This document shows, in pieces, positions 17,977-26,839 of a DNA stretch of 61,377 nucleotides. This DNA comes from Nitrospirae bacterium MYbin3 (GTDB taxonomy: Bacteria; Nitrospirota; Thermodesulfovibrionia; Thermodesulfovibrionales; Dissulfurispiraceae). The stretch lies in assembly GCA_002753335.1 (NCBI GenBank), contig PEAD01000018.1, forward strand, positions 1 through 61,377. The letters are read 5' to 3'. The notes beneath the pieces are model-generated. The model had not been told where the DNA came from. It saw nothing but the letters and a program-made list of their open reading frames with translations, and did not search any database. The translations under genes were made by a program, and so were the position numbers. Position 1 is the stretch's first letter; each line of letters opens with the position of its first letter.

Positions 17977-19035
17977 ATGCCATCTTTCAATGAAAAATCT
18001 GCAGTGCTTTTTTTGCTTCTGGTTGTAATGTTTGTTATAGGCTGCTCCGGGGCGCCAACTCAGCCTCAGGAGGAAGGGGTCTATTATTGGCCGCTTCCCC
18101 CTGATCCTCCTAAAATAGCTTATGTCAGAAGTTTTCAGGGAGAGAGTGATTACCAAAAAGGCGATTTTTTTAGAGAGTTGCTTGGTTATGAGCCGGAGGA
18201 AGCAAAAAACCTTATAAAGCCTTATGGTGTTTATGCAAACTCAGGCAAGGTTTATGTAACCGACAGTATTGCCGGTGTAACTTTTATTTTGAACACGATA
18301 GAGAGGAAGGTGAATGCTTTTGGTGATACTGTTATGCCTATAGGTGTAACAGGAACCCGTGACGGTATTATATTTGTTTCGGACACAAAGTTAAAGAAGG
18401 TAATTAGATATGATGTAAAAATGGGGACGAAGATGGTTATAGGCAAGCAGGATGAGTTTAAAAATCCGGGGGGGCTTGCGGTGAATGATGAGCTTGGGAG
18501 GCTTTATATAGCTGATGGGCATGGACATAATGTGCATGTTTATTCTACTAAGGGTGATCCATTGTTTGTTTTTGGGAACAGGGGAGCAGAGGATGGTCAG
18601 TTTAATTTCCCGATAAATATTGCGATAGACAAACGAAACGGCAATTTGTATGTAGTGGATTCTCAGAACTTCAGGGTGCAGGTGTTAGACAAGGATGGCA
18701 AGTTCATAAGGAAATTTGGCGAGGTAGGTGCAAATGCCGGGAACTTTGCAAGACCCAAAGGGATAGGCATAGATACTGAAGGCAATGTTTATGTTGTTGA
18801 CGGAGCGTTTGAAAACTTTCAGGTTTTTAATGAGAAGGGTGAACTGTTGATAGCTGTGGGTTCTGCTGGTACAGGCCCCGGTAACTTTTATCTGCCTGCA
18901 GGCATGTATGTTGATGAGAACGATACGATATATGTGGTCGATTCAGCAAATAGAAGGGTGCAAGTTTTTCAGTATCTGAGCGAGAAATGGAAAAAGGCCA
19001 ACCCTGAAGAATACAAAAAATATCTGCCAAAATGA
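17977..19035 (+). CDS. NHL-repeat lipoprotein
   Basis: This 352-residue protein has a lipoprotein signal peptide (lipobox VIGCSG, Cys near residue 23), a conserved YYWPLPPDPPKIAYV segment, then about six NHL blades. The blades show the pattern 'P.GIA.D..G.LYV.D....RVQV', for example GNLYVVDSQNFRVQVLDKDGK. NHL propellers are usually protein-binding scaffolds. The gene is first in a cluster with a parvulin, a porin and cytochromes, and it has a paralogue at 21754-22794 that shares the WPPPPY/WPLPPD opening. It would be anchored to a membrane on the periplasmic or outer face. It overlaps the next gene by 4 bases. Confidence 0.88.
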   Translation: MPSFNEKSAVLFLLLVVMFVIGCSGAPTQPQEEGVYYWPLPPDPPKIAYVRSFQGESDYQKGDFFRELLGYEPEEAKNLIKPYGVYANSGKVYVTDSIAGVTFILNTIERKVNAFGDTVMPIGVTGTRDGIIFVSDTKLKKVIRYDVKMGTKMVIGKQDEFKNPGGLAVNDELGRLYIADGHGHNVHVYSTKGDPLFVFGNRGAEDGQFNFPINIAIDKRNGNLYVVDSQNFRVQVLDKDGKFIRKFGEVGANAGNFARPKGIGIDTEGNVYVVDGAFENFQVFNEKGELLIAVGSAGTGPGNFYLPAGMYVDENDTIYVVDSANRRVQVFQYLSEKWKKANPEEYKKYLPK

Positions 19036-20003
19036 AAATTTCTAAATTTATAGCAATGTTTTTTATTTCGGCAGTGTTGTTGCTTCCTGTAATAGTGCGT
19101 GCTGAAGCAGCCCCGGAAGATTCAGATATGTTCAAAATTATGGTTACTGTTAATGAGGGGGCTATAAACAGGGGGGACATCGTGATAGAAGTCAATAAGC
19201 TCCTGCCTCTTGAACTGTATCACAGGAACATGAACCCAGAAAAGATGAAAGAGATTGAGGATAAGGCGATAGAAAGTCTTATAGACCGTGAACTATTTTC
19301 TCAAGAGGCGAAAAGACTCGGAATTAAGGCGGATAAAAAAGAGGCAAAGAAAATCTTTGAATCCACCCGGGCGCAATATCCCTCCAGAAAGGGTTTTGAA
19401 ACAGTGCTAAAGAATTCAGGACTTACAAAGGACTCTTTGCTTATGAGAATCGAGAAGACATTGATGGTTGCCGCTCTCATTAAGCAGGAGGTGACCAAGG
19501 TTTTCAGCGATACCGAACTTGAAGAGTATTACAAGAATAACATTGATAAATTCAAACAACCTGAAGCTGTTAGGCTGCGCCACATTTATGTTCAGGTTGA
19601 CCCATCGCAGCAGGATGCCTACAAGAAGGCCAAGGATAAGATCGAAGAAGCTTTGGCTAAAATTAAGGCAGGCGAGGATTTCGGGAAAATAGCTTATGAA
19701 TATTCGAGTGATATGAGCAGGGTAAAAGGGGGTGATGTGGGTTTTCTGCATAAAGGCATGATTCCTGTTCCTGAGATGGAGAAGGTTGCTTTTTCTCTAG
19801 AAATAGGCAAGATGAGCGATATAATGGAAACCGAGATGGGTTACCACATCATACGGCTTGAGGAAAAGAGCCACGAAAGGCAGGTTCCCTTTGCCGAGAT
19901 TAAAAACAAACTTGAAAAAGAGATGAAAGACAAGGCAGAGAAAGAAAGGATGGATGCTCTCAGAAAGAGGTTGAGGGAGAATGCCGTCATCAAACGGTTT
20001 TAA
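19032..20003 (+). CDS. parvulin-type peptidyl-prolyl isomerase (PpiC/SurA-like)
   Basis: This 323-residue secreted chaperone has a signal peptide, a SurA-like helical N-domain (residues about 35-160) and a parvulin domain (VRLRHIYVQVDPS to GYHIIRLEE, about 175-285). A charged C-terminal helix follows. Parvulins catalyse proline isomerisation and SurA-type proteins escort outer membrane barrels. It is coupled by ATGA overlap to the NHL lipoprotein and followed by the porin gene, so it is probably a dedicated folding factor for the porin or the cytochromes (inference). Confidence 0.9.
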   Translation: MKISKFIAMFFISAVLLLPVIVRAEAAPEDSDMFKIMVTVNEGAINRGDIVIEVNKLLPLELYHRNMNPEKMKEIEDKAIESLIDRELFSQEAKRLGIKADKKEAKKIFESTRAQYPSRKGFETVLKNSGLTKDSLLMRIEKTLMVAALIKQEVTKVFSDTELEEYYKNNIDKFKQPEAVRLRHIYVQVDPSQQDAYKKAKDKIEEALAKIKAGEDFGKIAYEYSSDMSRVKGGDVGFLHKGMIPVPEMEKVAFSLEIGKMSDIMETEMGYHIIRLEEKSHERQVPFAEIKNKLEKEMKDKAEKERMDALRKRLRENAVIKRF

Positions 20004-20033
20004 TAAAAAAATAATATTTGGGCAGGGGAAACG

Positions 20034-21713
20034 GTGAGGCGGATATGTGTTTGCCTGTTATCTATTTTGCTTATTTCCCCTTCTGCTGTTTTAGCGAAAA
20101 AGCTTACTGGTTCGGTCGAGTTGTCTTATCAGAGGGATAAAGCTGTAGACAGTGGTTCGAAGACCCAAAGAACCACATTTACGCAGGACTATAAGGTTGA
20201 GTACAAGAGTTTTCTTTATACCCCACGTTTTCTGAACTATAAGATAGATGGTCAATTTAAAAGGGATATCTCAAAAGATATTTCTGATTTTGCTTCTTCA
20301 GGGGCACGCTCCGACAGTCCTTCTTTAAACTTCAGGCTTAATTTTCTTGAAGGTACAAGGTATCCGGTCTCGTTTTACAAAGAGCGGTTAACCGGCATGA
20401 CTGACAGCACCAGCGGAACATCAAGTACGATTACACGCACTAAGACCGATAGGTATGGCACGTATGGCAGTTATCGTTTCAACAGAAGCTCTTTGAAGAT
20501 GAAATACGACTTGCGTCAGGAGAGAACCACTGCAACTTCAACATCAGACACGGGTGGAGGCTCTTTATCTCAGGTCAGCAGCGGCAATTATGCTTTTGGT
20601 ATTGAGAGGTCTTTCGATGCCGGCAAGGTCAAAAATGCTGTAAACGCAAACGCCAACTATAATTATTCTCACACGAAGAATAAAGTTACTAATGAGTTTG
20701 ATGGAAATCATTCTTTTGATGCTTCTATTGCCGGGATAAAGCCTACCAAGAATTCGGATTTCAACATGAATGCAAACTATTCACATATCAACCCTTCTCA
20801 GATGACCACATACACAGGCAACCTGTACTATAATTACATCAAAAGCTCTAACTTTACCGTAAATTCATCCATGTATCTGAACCAGATGGTTGATAAAAAT
20901 ACAAACGTCAATTATTCAACATTGTATCTGAACTCGAGATACCAGATCAGTGATAACTTAAATTCAAGCCAGAATATAACGCTCTTTAGAAAATTGGGGA
21001 CAGGCAGCGAGACTAATGAGTCAGGCACAGTATCGATAGGTTATACCAAGTCAATATATGGTTTTGGTGTATATGCTAACAGTTCGGTCTTTGCATCGTC
21101 TATGCAGAAGAGCAGCGAATCCCACACAAATACCAGAACATATAACCTGAATACAGGTTTTTCGAGGACTGTGCCTGTTAAAACCGCTCAGGTAAGCTTC
21201 AGGGGATCGTATGCGATGGGAGGGGGGCATCCGGCAAGTCGATCTAAAACGTACAGTCTAGGCACTGGCGCATCATTGAGATTGATAAAGAATATGAATT
21301 TTCAGACAGCGCTTGATGTTACAGAAAGCGAGGTATATACGTCGTCTAGTTCCTCCTTAACTAAATCTGCTTCATCAACAAACAGTTTGTCATATACGGT
21401 TCCGCTTGGTCTTAAGGGAGCTGTCAACATAACTTTTGGAGCTAATTTTACGGAAGGCAATTTGCCTACAAGCACATACTCATCAAATCTGAATCTCTCT
21501 TATATCCTGTTAAGAGGGTTGGTTTTGAGATCCGATCTTGCATATAACGAAGATACCCGAGCCGAGGCTATAACCAAGTCTGTAGGCATGAATTTAGGTT
21601 ATGAACGCAAGCAGTTCAGGCTTTCATTCGATAACAGATTTGCACAAATATCTGACCATAACAATGTAAAATTTAATGTTTCCACAGCGCTTAGAGCAAC
21701 AAGGACTTTCTAG
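20034..21713 (+). CDS. large outer-membrane beta-barrel, candidate electron-conduit porin
   Basis: The protein has 559 residues, a signal peptide ending near SAVLA and a body made of alternating polar and hydrophobic strands rich in Ser, Thr, Tyr and Asn. It ends in an aromatic residue (ALRATRTF), the terminal Phe expected of a barrel recognised by BamA. Strand length and size suggest about 20 or more strands. There are no haem motifs. Position between NHL/parvulin genes and multihaem cytochromes is the layout of porin-cytochrome conduits, so I infer it sheathes a cytochrome across the outer membrane. The start is a GTG at 20034 with AGGGG upstream. Confidence 0.78.
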   Translation: MRRICVCLLSILLISPSAVLAKKLTGSVELSYQRDKAVDSGSKTQRTTFTQDYKVEYKSFLYTPRFLNYKIDGQFKRDISKDISDFASSGARSDSPSLNFRLNFLEGTRYPVSFYKERLTGMTDSTSGTSSTITRTKTDRYGTYGSYRFNRSSLKMKYDLRQERTTATSTSDTGGGSLSQVSSGNYAFGIERSFDAGKVKNAVNANANYNYSHTKNKVTNEFDGNHSFDASIAGIKPTKNSDFNMNANYSHINPSQMTTYTGNLYYNYIKSSNFTVNSSMYLNQMVDKNTNVNYSTLYLNSRYQISDNLNSSQNITLFRKLGTGSETNESGTVSIGYTKSIYGFGVYANSSVFASSMQKSSESHTNTRTYNLNTGFSRTVPVKTAQVSFRGSYAMGGGHPASRSKTYSLGTGASLRLIKNMNFQTALDVTESEVYTSSSSSLTKSASSTNSLSYTVPLGLKGAVNITFGANFTEGNLPTSTYSSNLNLSYILLRGLVLRSDLAYNEDTRAEAITKSVGMNLGYERKQFRLSFDNRFAQISDHNNVKFNVSTALRATRTF

Positions 21714-21753
21714 CGATGTATGATTAACAATACTTTAATTTTGAGGTGATTTT

Positions 21754-22794
21754 ATGAAAAGAAAAGGAATAATATTTTTTATAATTTGCATATCATTCTT
21801 TAGTCTCGGTATGGGGCCGCGGATTGACGAGGCCAAGAAGAGCGAGCCTTTGTTCTGGCCTCCACCTCCGTATGAGGCCAAAATAGAGTTTTTATACACA
21901 GTATCCAAGCCCGATGATATGCAGATTAAGAAGGGTTTCTTTCAGAAGATCAAGGAATTTTTAATTGGAGAAGAAAATGATGCTCTTATAAGGCCTTTTG
22001 GAATTGCGGTTGATGATGGAGGCAAGATTTATGTGACCGACAGGGCGAACAGTTCGGTCAGCATTTTCGATCCGAAAGAAAATAATTATTCTGTAATTGA
22101 GGGTTTAGGCAGCAGAAAATTCGAGTCTCCTTTGGGTATTGCTGTTGATGCGGATGGCAATGTTTATGTATCTGATTCTGTTCTTATGCGTGTTTATGTT
22201 TTCGACCCCAAGGGAAAGTTTCTTAAGGAGATAGGAGCGGGGAATATTCTTCAGCGACCTGCCGGGATAGCAATAAATAAGCAAGCGCGTCTGCTTTATG
22301 TGATAGATGTTCTTGAAAGTAAAATACATTTATATGGCCTTGACGGCACACATAAAAAGACAATAGGAGGTTTTGGCGATGGAGATGGGCAATTCAACCG
22401 TCCTACATCACTGTCTATAAGCAAGAATGGGAATCTTTATGTGGTTGATGCTATGAACAGCCGTATTCAGGTTTTGGACAAAGACGGGAAATTTATCTCA
22501 AAATTTGGCAAAAGAGGTGATATGTCGGGTTCGTTCGCAAATCCTCGCGGCATAGCTCTGGACAGTGATGGGAATATATATGTCACGGATACTCTATTTG
22601 AGGTGGTTCAGATATTTGACGGTAATGGAAGGTTGCTGCTAGTTTTTGGGCAGAGGGGGTTGCAGGCAGGGGAGTTCGCAATTCCTGCTGGTATTGCCAT
22701 TTCGAATGATGATATAATATATGTAGCTGACTCTTATAATCAGAGGATTCAGGTTTTTAAATATTTAAAGGCCGGATTAAAGAAAACCAAGTAA
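21754..22794 (+). CDS. NHL-repeat protein, second copy
   Basis: This 346-residue paralogue of the lipoprotein at 17977 has a hydrophobic N-terminal signal segment but no clear lipobox, then EPLFWPPPPYEAKIEFLY and six NHL blades (GNLYVVDAMNSRIQVLDKDGK, GNIYVTDTLFEVVQIF). The two NHL proteins share blade sequences closely and probably arose by duplication within the cluster. It is likely exported and acts as a docking propeller for the porin or cytochromes (inference). GAGGTGATTTT precedes the ATG. Confidence 0.87.
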   Translation: MKRKGIIFFIICISFFSLGMGPRIDEAKKSEPLFWPPPPYEAKIEFLYTVSKPDDMQIKKGFFQKIKEFLIGEENDALIRPFGIAVDDGGKIYVTDRANSSVSIFDPKENNYSVIEGLGSRKFESPLGIAVDADGNVYVSDSVLMRVYVFDPKGKFLKEIGAGNILQRPAGIAINKQARLLYVIDVLESKIHLYGLDGTHKKTIGGFGDGDGQFNRPTSLSISKNGNLYVVDAMNSRIQVLDKDGKFISKFGKRGDMSGSFANPRGIALDSDGNIYVTDTLFEVVQIFDGNGRLLLVFGQRGLQAGEFAIPAGIAISNDDIIYVADSYNQRIQVFKYLKAGLKKTK

Positions 22795-22795
22795 A

Positions 22796-22811
22796 TGGTC
22801 TGTTTTTTGCA
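22796..22811 (+). promoter_or_regulatory. candidate sigma-54 promoter upstream of the 12-haem cytochrome
   Basis: TGGTCTG-TTTT-TTGCA has GG and GC exactly 10 bases apart and a perfect -12 TTGCA, with a -24 box that keeps TGG and the last G. It sits directly after the stop of the NHL gene and about 50 bp before the cytochrome ATG. Confidence 0.45.
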
Positions 22812-22861
22812 TGATTTATTAATGTAGGATTGTTCCCTAACAACGGAGGGCATATTTCTTA

Positions 22862-25003
22862 ATGAAAAATTTTATTAAAATATCGGTCCTTTTTGTTATG
22901 CTAGGTATTTCTGCAATATGTTTTCCCGCAGGTGGGCAGTTCATATCAAATACAAAACACAATCTTTCTAAAAGTGGGAGTTATTCTATAAAGTCCGGAG
23001 CAGAAACCGAGATATGCGTGTTTTGCCATATACCTCATGGTGCAAAAGCCGCGATTCCGCTGTGGAGTCAGGAGATGACAACTTCTTCCTATACTGCCGG
23101 CCAACTTTATGACAGCGACTATTTATACAGATTTGGATATACTCTTCCTACGACTCTCGGCTCTCTTCCGAATGAAGCCGGATATATATCGCGTTTATGT
23201 CTTTCTTGCCATGATGGAACAGTAGCTTTAGGCTCTGTTACTATGCTCCGAGGCATCAGCGCCACACCGGGGACGCCTATTATCGGTGATGTTAGCGGTA
23301 CAGGAACAACAGCACATTATCTTAGCGCTCAGTCTTCTGCCTACATTGGTACGAACCTTAAGGATGATCATCCGATTGCTATTCAATATGATGCAACAAA
23401 GACCAAGTCTTTCGGGAGCGGTACTAGAACAATAGAACTGAACAATAGTGCGCCTTCTATAAATCCTTCACCCCCTTATCCTAGAGTTCAGTTGCACAAG
23501 CCTTCGGGAGGAAATGTGCAGGGGCATGTTGAATGTACATCCTGTCATGACCCCCATAATGACACAAACGGCCAGTTCCTTGCTGCTGCTAAGCTGAACG
23601 GTACTCTATGTACCACATGCCACCAGAAAGCGGGATGGGGTGCTAGTATTCATAAGACATCGGGGGCTGCTATTAATAACCCCGGTGGTGACAACATGAC
23701 AATACCGGGAAATACTCTGGCTGAGGCGGCTTGTCTTGCCTGCCATAAATCACATTCAGGCAATGGCACCCCTTATCTTTTGAGAAAAATAGAGGAAAAT
23801 TCGTGCTTTAACGGAACATCTACATCTTGTCATAGTTCTTCTGCAACCACAACTAAAAATATCGAGTCGGTAATCACAAAGACATATAAGCACCCGGCTA
23901 CAACCATTGGCGGTGTTCACACAAATTTGGATGTGCTATATCCTACCGGGGGAACTCCAGCAGGAAGTAAAGGTCTGCAATGGTCCGACTCTAAACATTC
24001 AGAATGTGTTGACTGCCACAACCCGCATAAGGCGTCGAATACTCCTGCCCGTCTTGCTGGAGGGTCTTGGTATCCTGCTTCTGTTGACAGCACATCTAAT
24101 CAAACCGCCAAGTCAGGCGCATTGATTGGGGTTACAGGAATAGATCCCGGCGTTTCTGCCGGTGGAAGTACGACGGTTTCTACCCCAGCATCATGGCCTG
24201 CAAAATGGACACAGGTTTCAACATACAGGACCCTCGAATCAGCAGGTCTTGAGTATCAAATCTGTCTTAAGTGCCACTCATCATATGCTCTAGGTAATGC
24301 AAGCTCAACCCCAATATCCACTTATTCCAGTCTTTCGGACCCTACAAACGTTTATTTTACTGATGTTGCGTGGGAAATAAATCCGAACAATATGTCGGGA
24401 CACTCATTGGTAACAGGCTTGAGCAATTTCCCTAATGCAAGTGCGCCCAAAGCCTTGAGTGCTGCACAGATGAAGAGTCCATGGAATACGAGTCTTGGCA
24501 CACAAACTATGTACTGCAGCGACTGTCATGGAGCCGATGCCGAAACTTCTACAGACACTAAAGGCCCTCATGGGTCAAACAGGAAGTTTATGCTTAAAGG
24601 GGCAGGGCAGTACTGGCCTAAAAAATCGGATTATGCTACTTATTGGAGGCTCAATATAACAGATGGCGCTGATGCTAATATGTTTTGCAATAACTGTCAT
24701 CCTGTTTATTCAGGTGCTTGGCAAAATAACGTGCACTCATCTGCCACTCATGTAGCAAATAATTACGCTTGTGTTGAATGCCACGTGGTTGTTCCTCACG
24801 GCACAAAGAGATCTAGGCTTATCGGATATTCGTACAATGTGTCTGATACGGCTACGATTAAGCCCTATAATGACAACAACAGCATGATTAAGATCCAAGG
24901 ATTCAAGAAAGCAGCTGGCCCGACATCGTATATAAAAACAGATTGTGTTACAACCTGCCATACCCCGAATGGGACTAATTGCGGTAGCTCATGCGATCCA
25001 TAG
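22862..25003 (+). CDS. secreted multihaem c-type cytochrome, about 12 haems
   Basis: This 713-residue cytochrome has a signal peptide ending near FPAGG. I count ten canonical CXXCH motifs (CVFCH, CLSCH, CTSCH, CTTCH, CLACH, CVDCH, CLKCH, CSDCH, CNNCH, CVECH). Two atypical candidates are also present: CX7CH (CFNGTSTSCH, near residue 320) and CX3CH (CVTTCH, near the C-terminus). The opening HNLSKSGSYS and FCHIPHG...PLWS block is shared with the pentahaem gene at 26054, so both belong to the paired-CXXCH group. It is probably the outer-membrane or extracellular electron carrier that works with the upstream porin (inference). A candidate sigma-54 promoter and GGAGG precede it. Confidence 0.88.
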   Translation: MKNFIKISVLFVMLGISAICFPAGGQFISNTKHNLSKSGSYSIKSGAETEICVFCHIPHGAKAAIPLWSQEMTTSSYTAGQLYDSDYLYRFGYTLPTTLGSLPNEAGYISRLCLSCHDGTVALGSVTMLRGISATPGTPIIGDVSGTGTTAHYLSAQSSAYIGTNLKDDHPIAIQYDATKTKSFGSGTRTIELNNSAPSINPSPPYPRVQLHKPSGGNVQGHVECTSCHDPHNDTNGQFLAAAKLNGTLCTTCHQKAGWGASIHKTSGAAINNPGGDNMTIPGNTLAEAACLACHKSHSGNGTPYLLRKIEENSCFNGTSTSCHSSSATTTKNIESVITKTYKHPATTIGGVHTNLDVLYPTGGTPAGSKGLQWSDSKHSECVDCHNPHKASNTPARLAGGSWYPASVDSTSNQTAKSGALIGVTGIDPGVSAGGSTTVSTPASWPAKWTQVSTYRTLESAGLEYQICLKCHSSYALGNASSTPISTYSSLSDPTNVYFTDVAWEINPNNMSGHSLVTGLSNFPNASAPKALSAAQMKSPWNTSLGTQTMYCSDCHGADAETSTDTKGPHGSNRKFMLKGAGQYWPKKSDYATYWRLNITDGADANMFCNNCHPVYSGAWQNNVHSSATHVANNYACVECHVVVPHGTKRSRLIGYSYNVSDTATIKPYNDNNSMIKIQGFKKAAGPTSYIKTDCVTTCHTPNGTNCGSSCDP

Positions 25004-25101
25004 GTTTTTGTATTTTTTTTTCTTTTGTGTTATCTTTTAGAAGTCTTTTTTAGGTAATCAACTGCTGTTTTACGGCAGGTAATATAGCATAAGGGGGAAT
25101 T

Positions 25102-25701
25102 ATGGCTTTTTTTAAGTTTTTTGTTGTTATTGCAGTTGCCGTTCTTTTGCCGTTGAGCGCATTTGCAGCCGGCGGTCATGATGGTCTGGTTTGCACAGGA
25201 TGTCACAGTATTCACGTTGCAAAGGACTCTATTATTTTTGCTGTGTCTGCAAACAAATCGGATGTTAATCCCAAGACTAAACAGCAGTACACAGAAATAA
25301 CAGCGCTTTGTTTGGGTTGTCATCAGGCCCCTGACAAAGGCGGCATGGGCATTAAGCCTATTGCAGGCCACATGAGCCATCCATACGGCACAAAGAGCAT
25401 TAACTCAAAGGTTGCGCGTGTCCCTGATGAGCTTGTCAGAGATGGTAAATTTGATTGTATAGGCTGTCATGATCCACATCCGTCAAACACTTATTACAGA
25501 TATTTGAGAACTGATACGGCAAATGGTTCAAAGATGGATAGTTTCTGTGCGGTTTGTCATCCGATGAAGGCTGACCCCAAAGTTGCTGGCCAAAGACCGA
25601 GCTTTTTTGACAGTATGAACGAAAAACTGTTCGGTTCAATGACGGGAACATCTTCTGAAGCTCCAATTGCTACAAAGAGCGAAAAGACCAAAAAGAAGTA
25701 G
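25102..25701 (+). CDS. tetrahaem c-type cytochrome
   Basis: This 199-residue secreted protein has a signal peptide ending at AFAAGG and four CXXCH motifs (CTGCH, CLGCH, CIGCH, CAVCH). His residues in HMSHPYG and DPHPSN could be distal ligands. The C-terminal 40 residues are haem-free and lysine-rich (KSEKTKKK). It follows the 12-haem cytochrome by 98 bases with GGGGGAAT before the ATG, so it is likely in the same operon, as a periplasmic donor or a bundle subunit (inference). Confidence 0.87.
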   Translation: MAFFKFFVVIAVAVLLPLSAFAAGGHDGLVCTGCHSIHVAKDSIIFAVSANKSDVNPKTKQQYTEITALCLGCHQAPDKGGMGIKPIAGHMSHPYGTKSINSKVARVPDELVRDGKFDCIGCHDPHPSNTYYRYLRTDTANGSKMDSFCAVCHPMKADPKVAGQRPSFFDSMNEKLFGSMTGTSSEAPIATKSEKTKKK

Positions 25702-25708
25702 AATATAT

Positions 25709-25752
25709 CCGTTTGAGTATCGCTCATGGTCTAATGAGCGATACTCAAACGG
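25709..25752. repeat. perfect 19-bp inverted repeat, 6-nt loop
   Basis: The arms CCGTTTGAGTATCGCTCAT (25709-25727) and its exact complement (25734-25752) flank GGTCTA. It begins 8 bases after the tetrahaem gene stop. No T-tract follows, so it may be an mRNA-stabilising hairpin or a protein binding site rather than an intrinsic terminator. Confidence 0.8.
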
Positions 25753-25999
25753 TAAGAGTAGATATAATATTAAACATTTCAATAAGTTCTGTTTTTTTAT
25801 CCTGCAGTTGAATGAATCCTGAATTTTTCCTGTATTAAGTTAAGTAAATATAACAATGAGTTTTTTATCATAGATGCGTGAATTTACGCAACGGTTTTTT
25901 AGCCTGTGCAATTTGTGTATGAAGAAATTTTAATATATTTATATTGATTTATAAGGTCTTTTTTATGAATGACTGCATTAAAAGCAAAATAATAAAATC

Positions 26000-26015
26000 A
26001 GGAATGTATTTTGCA
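26000..26015 (+). promoter_or_regulatory. candidate sigma-54 promoter upstream of the pentahaem cytochrome
   Basis: AGGAATG-TATT-TTGCA has GG and GC separated by exactly 10 bases and a perfect -12 TTGCA. The -24 box is weaker than consensus TGGCACG. It lies about 40 bp before the ATG. Confidence 0.4.
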
Positions 26016-26053
26016 TATATTATTATCGAGTTTAGAACAAGGAGGGCAAAAAA

Positions 26054-26839
26054 ATGAAAGTCGGAGCTAAAAAGAAAATACTAATAGTTGGGTTGATGAT
26101 TCTTTCTATGCTTGCCATGGCTGTTGTTGCCCAAGGTGGTGTTCTAAATTCAAAGCATGACCTTTCAAAGGCTGGCGGGACTATAGGAGTATGCTCTTTT
26201 TGCCATACCCCTCATCAGGCTAGTTCTGTAGTAGGTGCTGACGGAGTTATGGTAAAGCCACTTTGGAACAGATCGTTGCAATCTTTAAATACATATTCCA
26301 TGTATGACAGCCCTACTTTATCAGCACATCCCGGTGCAGGTACTGTTCCATCAACAGTTTCACTTATGTGTTTAGGCTGTCATGATGGCATAAGCTCATA
26401 TGCAGGCAGTGAATCTCCGGCGCAAAGCAAGCATGTTCTTTTGAATATCGGAGGCTCAAAATTTACTATGAACATTGCTGGTGGTTATGATGCTGATAGC
26501 AATGTAAATTGTAGAGGATGTCATGACTCTATGGCCACAAACCAAAACTTGAAGATGGGTTGGTGGTATAACGATGGGTTGGGTATTTATGAGAAAGATA
26601 CGGCATCAGGAATAGACCTTACTGATGACCATCCTATTTCGGTAAGCTATACAGCTGCAGCCACAGCGAAAGCTGGACAATTTGTGGCAGCAAGTGGCCA
26701 GCTGGTTGGTACGCTTCCTCTATACAATAGTAAAGTTGAGTGTGCCACCTGCCATGATCCTCATAAGACAACAAACGGGTATTTTCTCAGAACTACCAAT
26801 GCAGGCAGCGCTCTTTGTCTTACATGTCATATAAAATAG
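26054..26839 (+). CDS. pentahaem c-type cytochrome
   Basis: This 261-residue secreted cytochrome has a signal peptide ending near VVAQGG and five CXXCH motifs (CSFCH, CLGCH, CRGCH, CATCH, CLTCH). The N-terminal block SKHDLSKAG...FCHTPHQA...PLWNRSLQ...YSMYDSP is the paired-CXXCH signature and repeats the start of the 12-haem protein. The last haem motif lies four residues from the end. A strong AAGGAGG precedes the ATG. It has its own putative sigma-54 promoter, so it may be regulated separately from the upstream genes. Confidence 0.88.
   Translation: MKVGAKKKILIVGLMILSMLAMAVVAQGGVLNSKHDLSKAGGTIGVCSFCHTPHQASSVVGADGVMVKPLWNRSLQSLNTYSMYDSPTLSAHPGAGTVPSTVSLMCLGCHDGISSYAGSESPAQSKHVLLNIGGSKFTMNIAGGYDADSNVNCRGCHDSMATNQNLKMGWWYNDGLGIYEKDTASGIDLTDDHPISVSYTAAATAKAGQFVAASGQLVGTLPLYNSKVECATCHDPHKTTNGYFLRTTNAGSALCLTCHIK

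Larger units (their letters stand above)
25702..26053. other. intergenic region between tetrahaem and pentahaem cytochrome genes
   Basis: This 352-base stretch holds a perfect 19-bp inverted repeat (25709-25752), a small TGCGTGAATTTACGCA hairpin at about 25874-25889 followed by a T-rich run, and a candidate sigma-54 promoter near 26000. I see no open reading frame of substance and no match to the c-di-GMP-I riboswitch core. Confidence 0.6.

Noticed and set aside
25860..26050. Possible c-di-GMP-I (GEMM) riboswitch before the pentahaem gene, because of an ACGCAA string
   Set aside because: The other conserved segments and pairing helices of the GEMM fold are missing.
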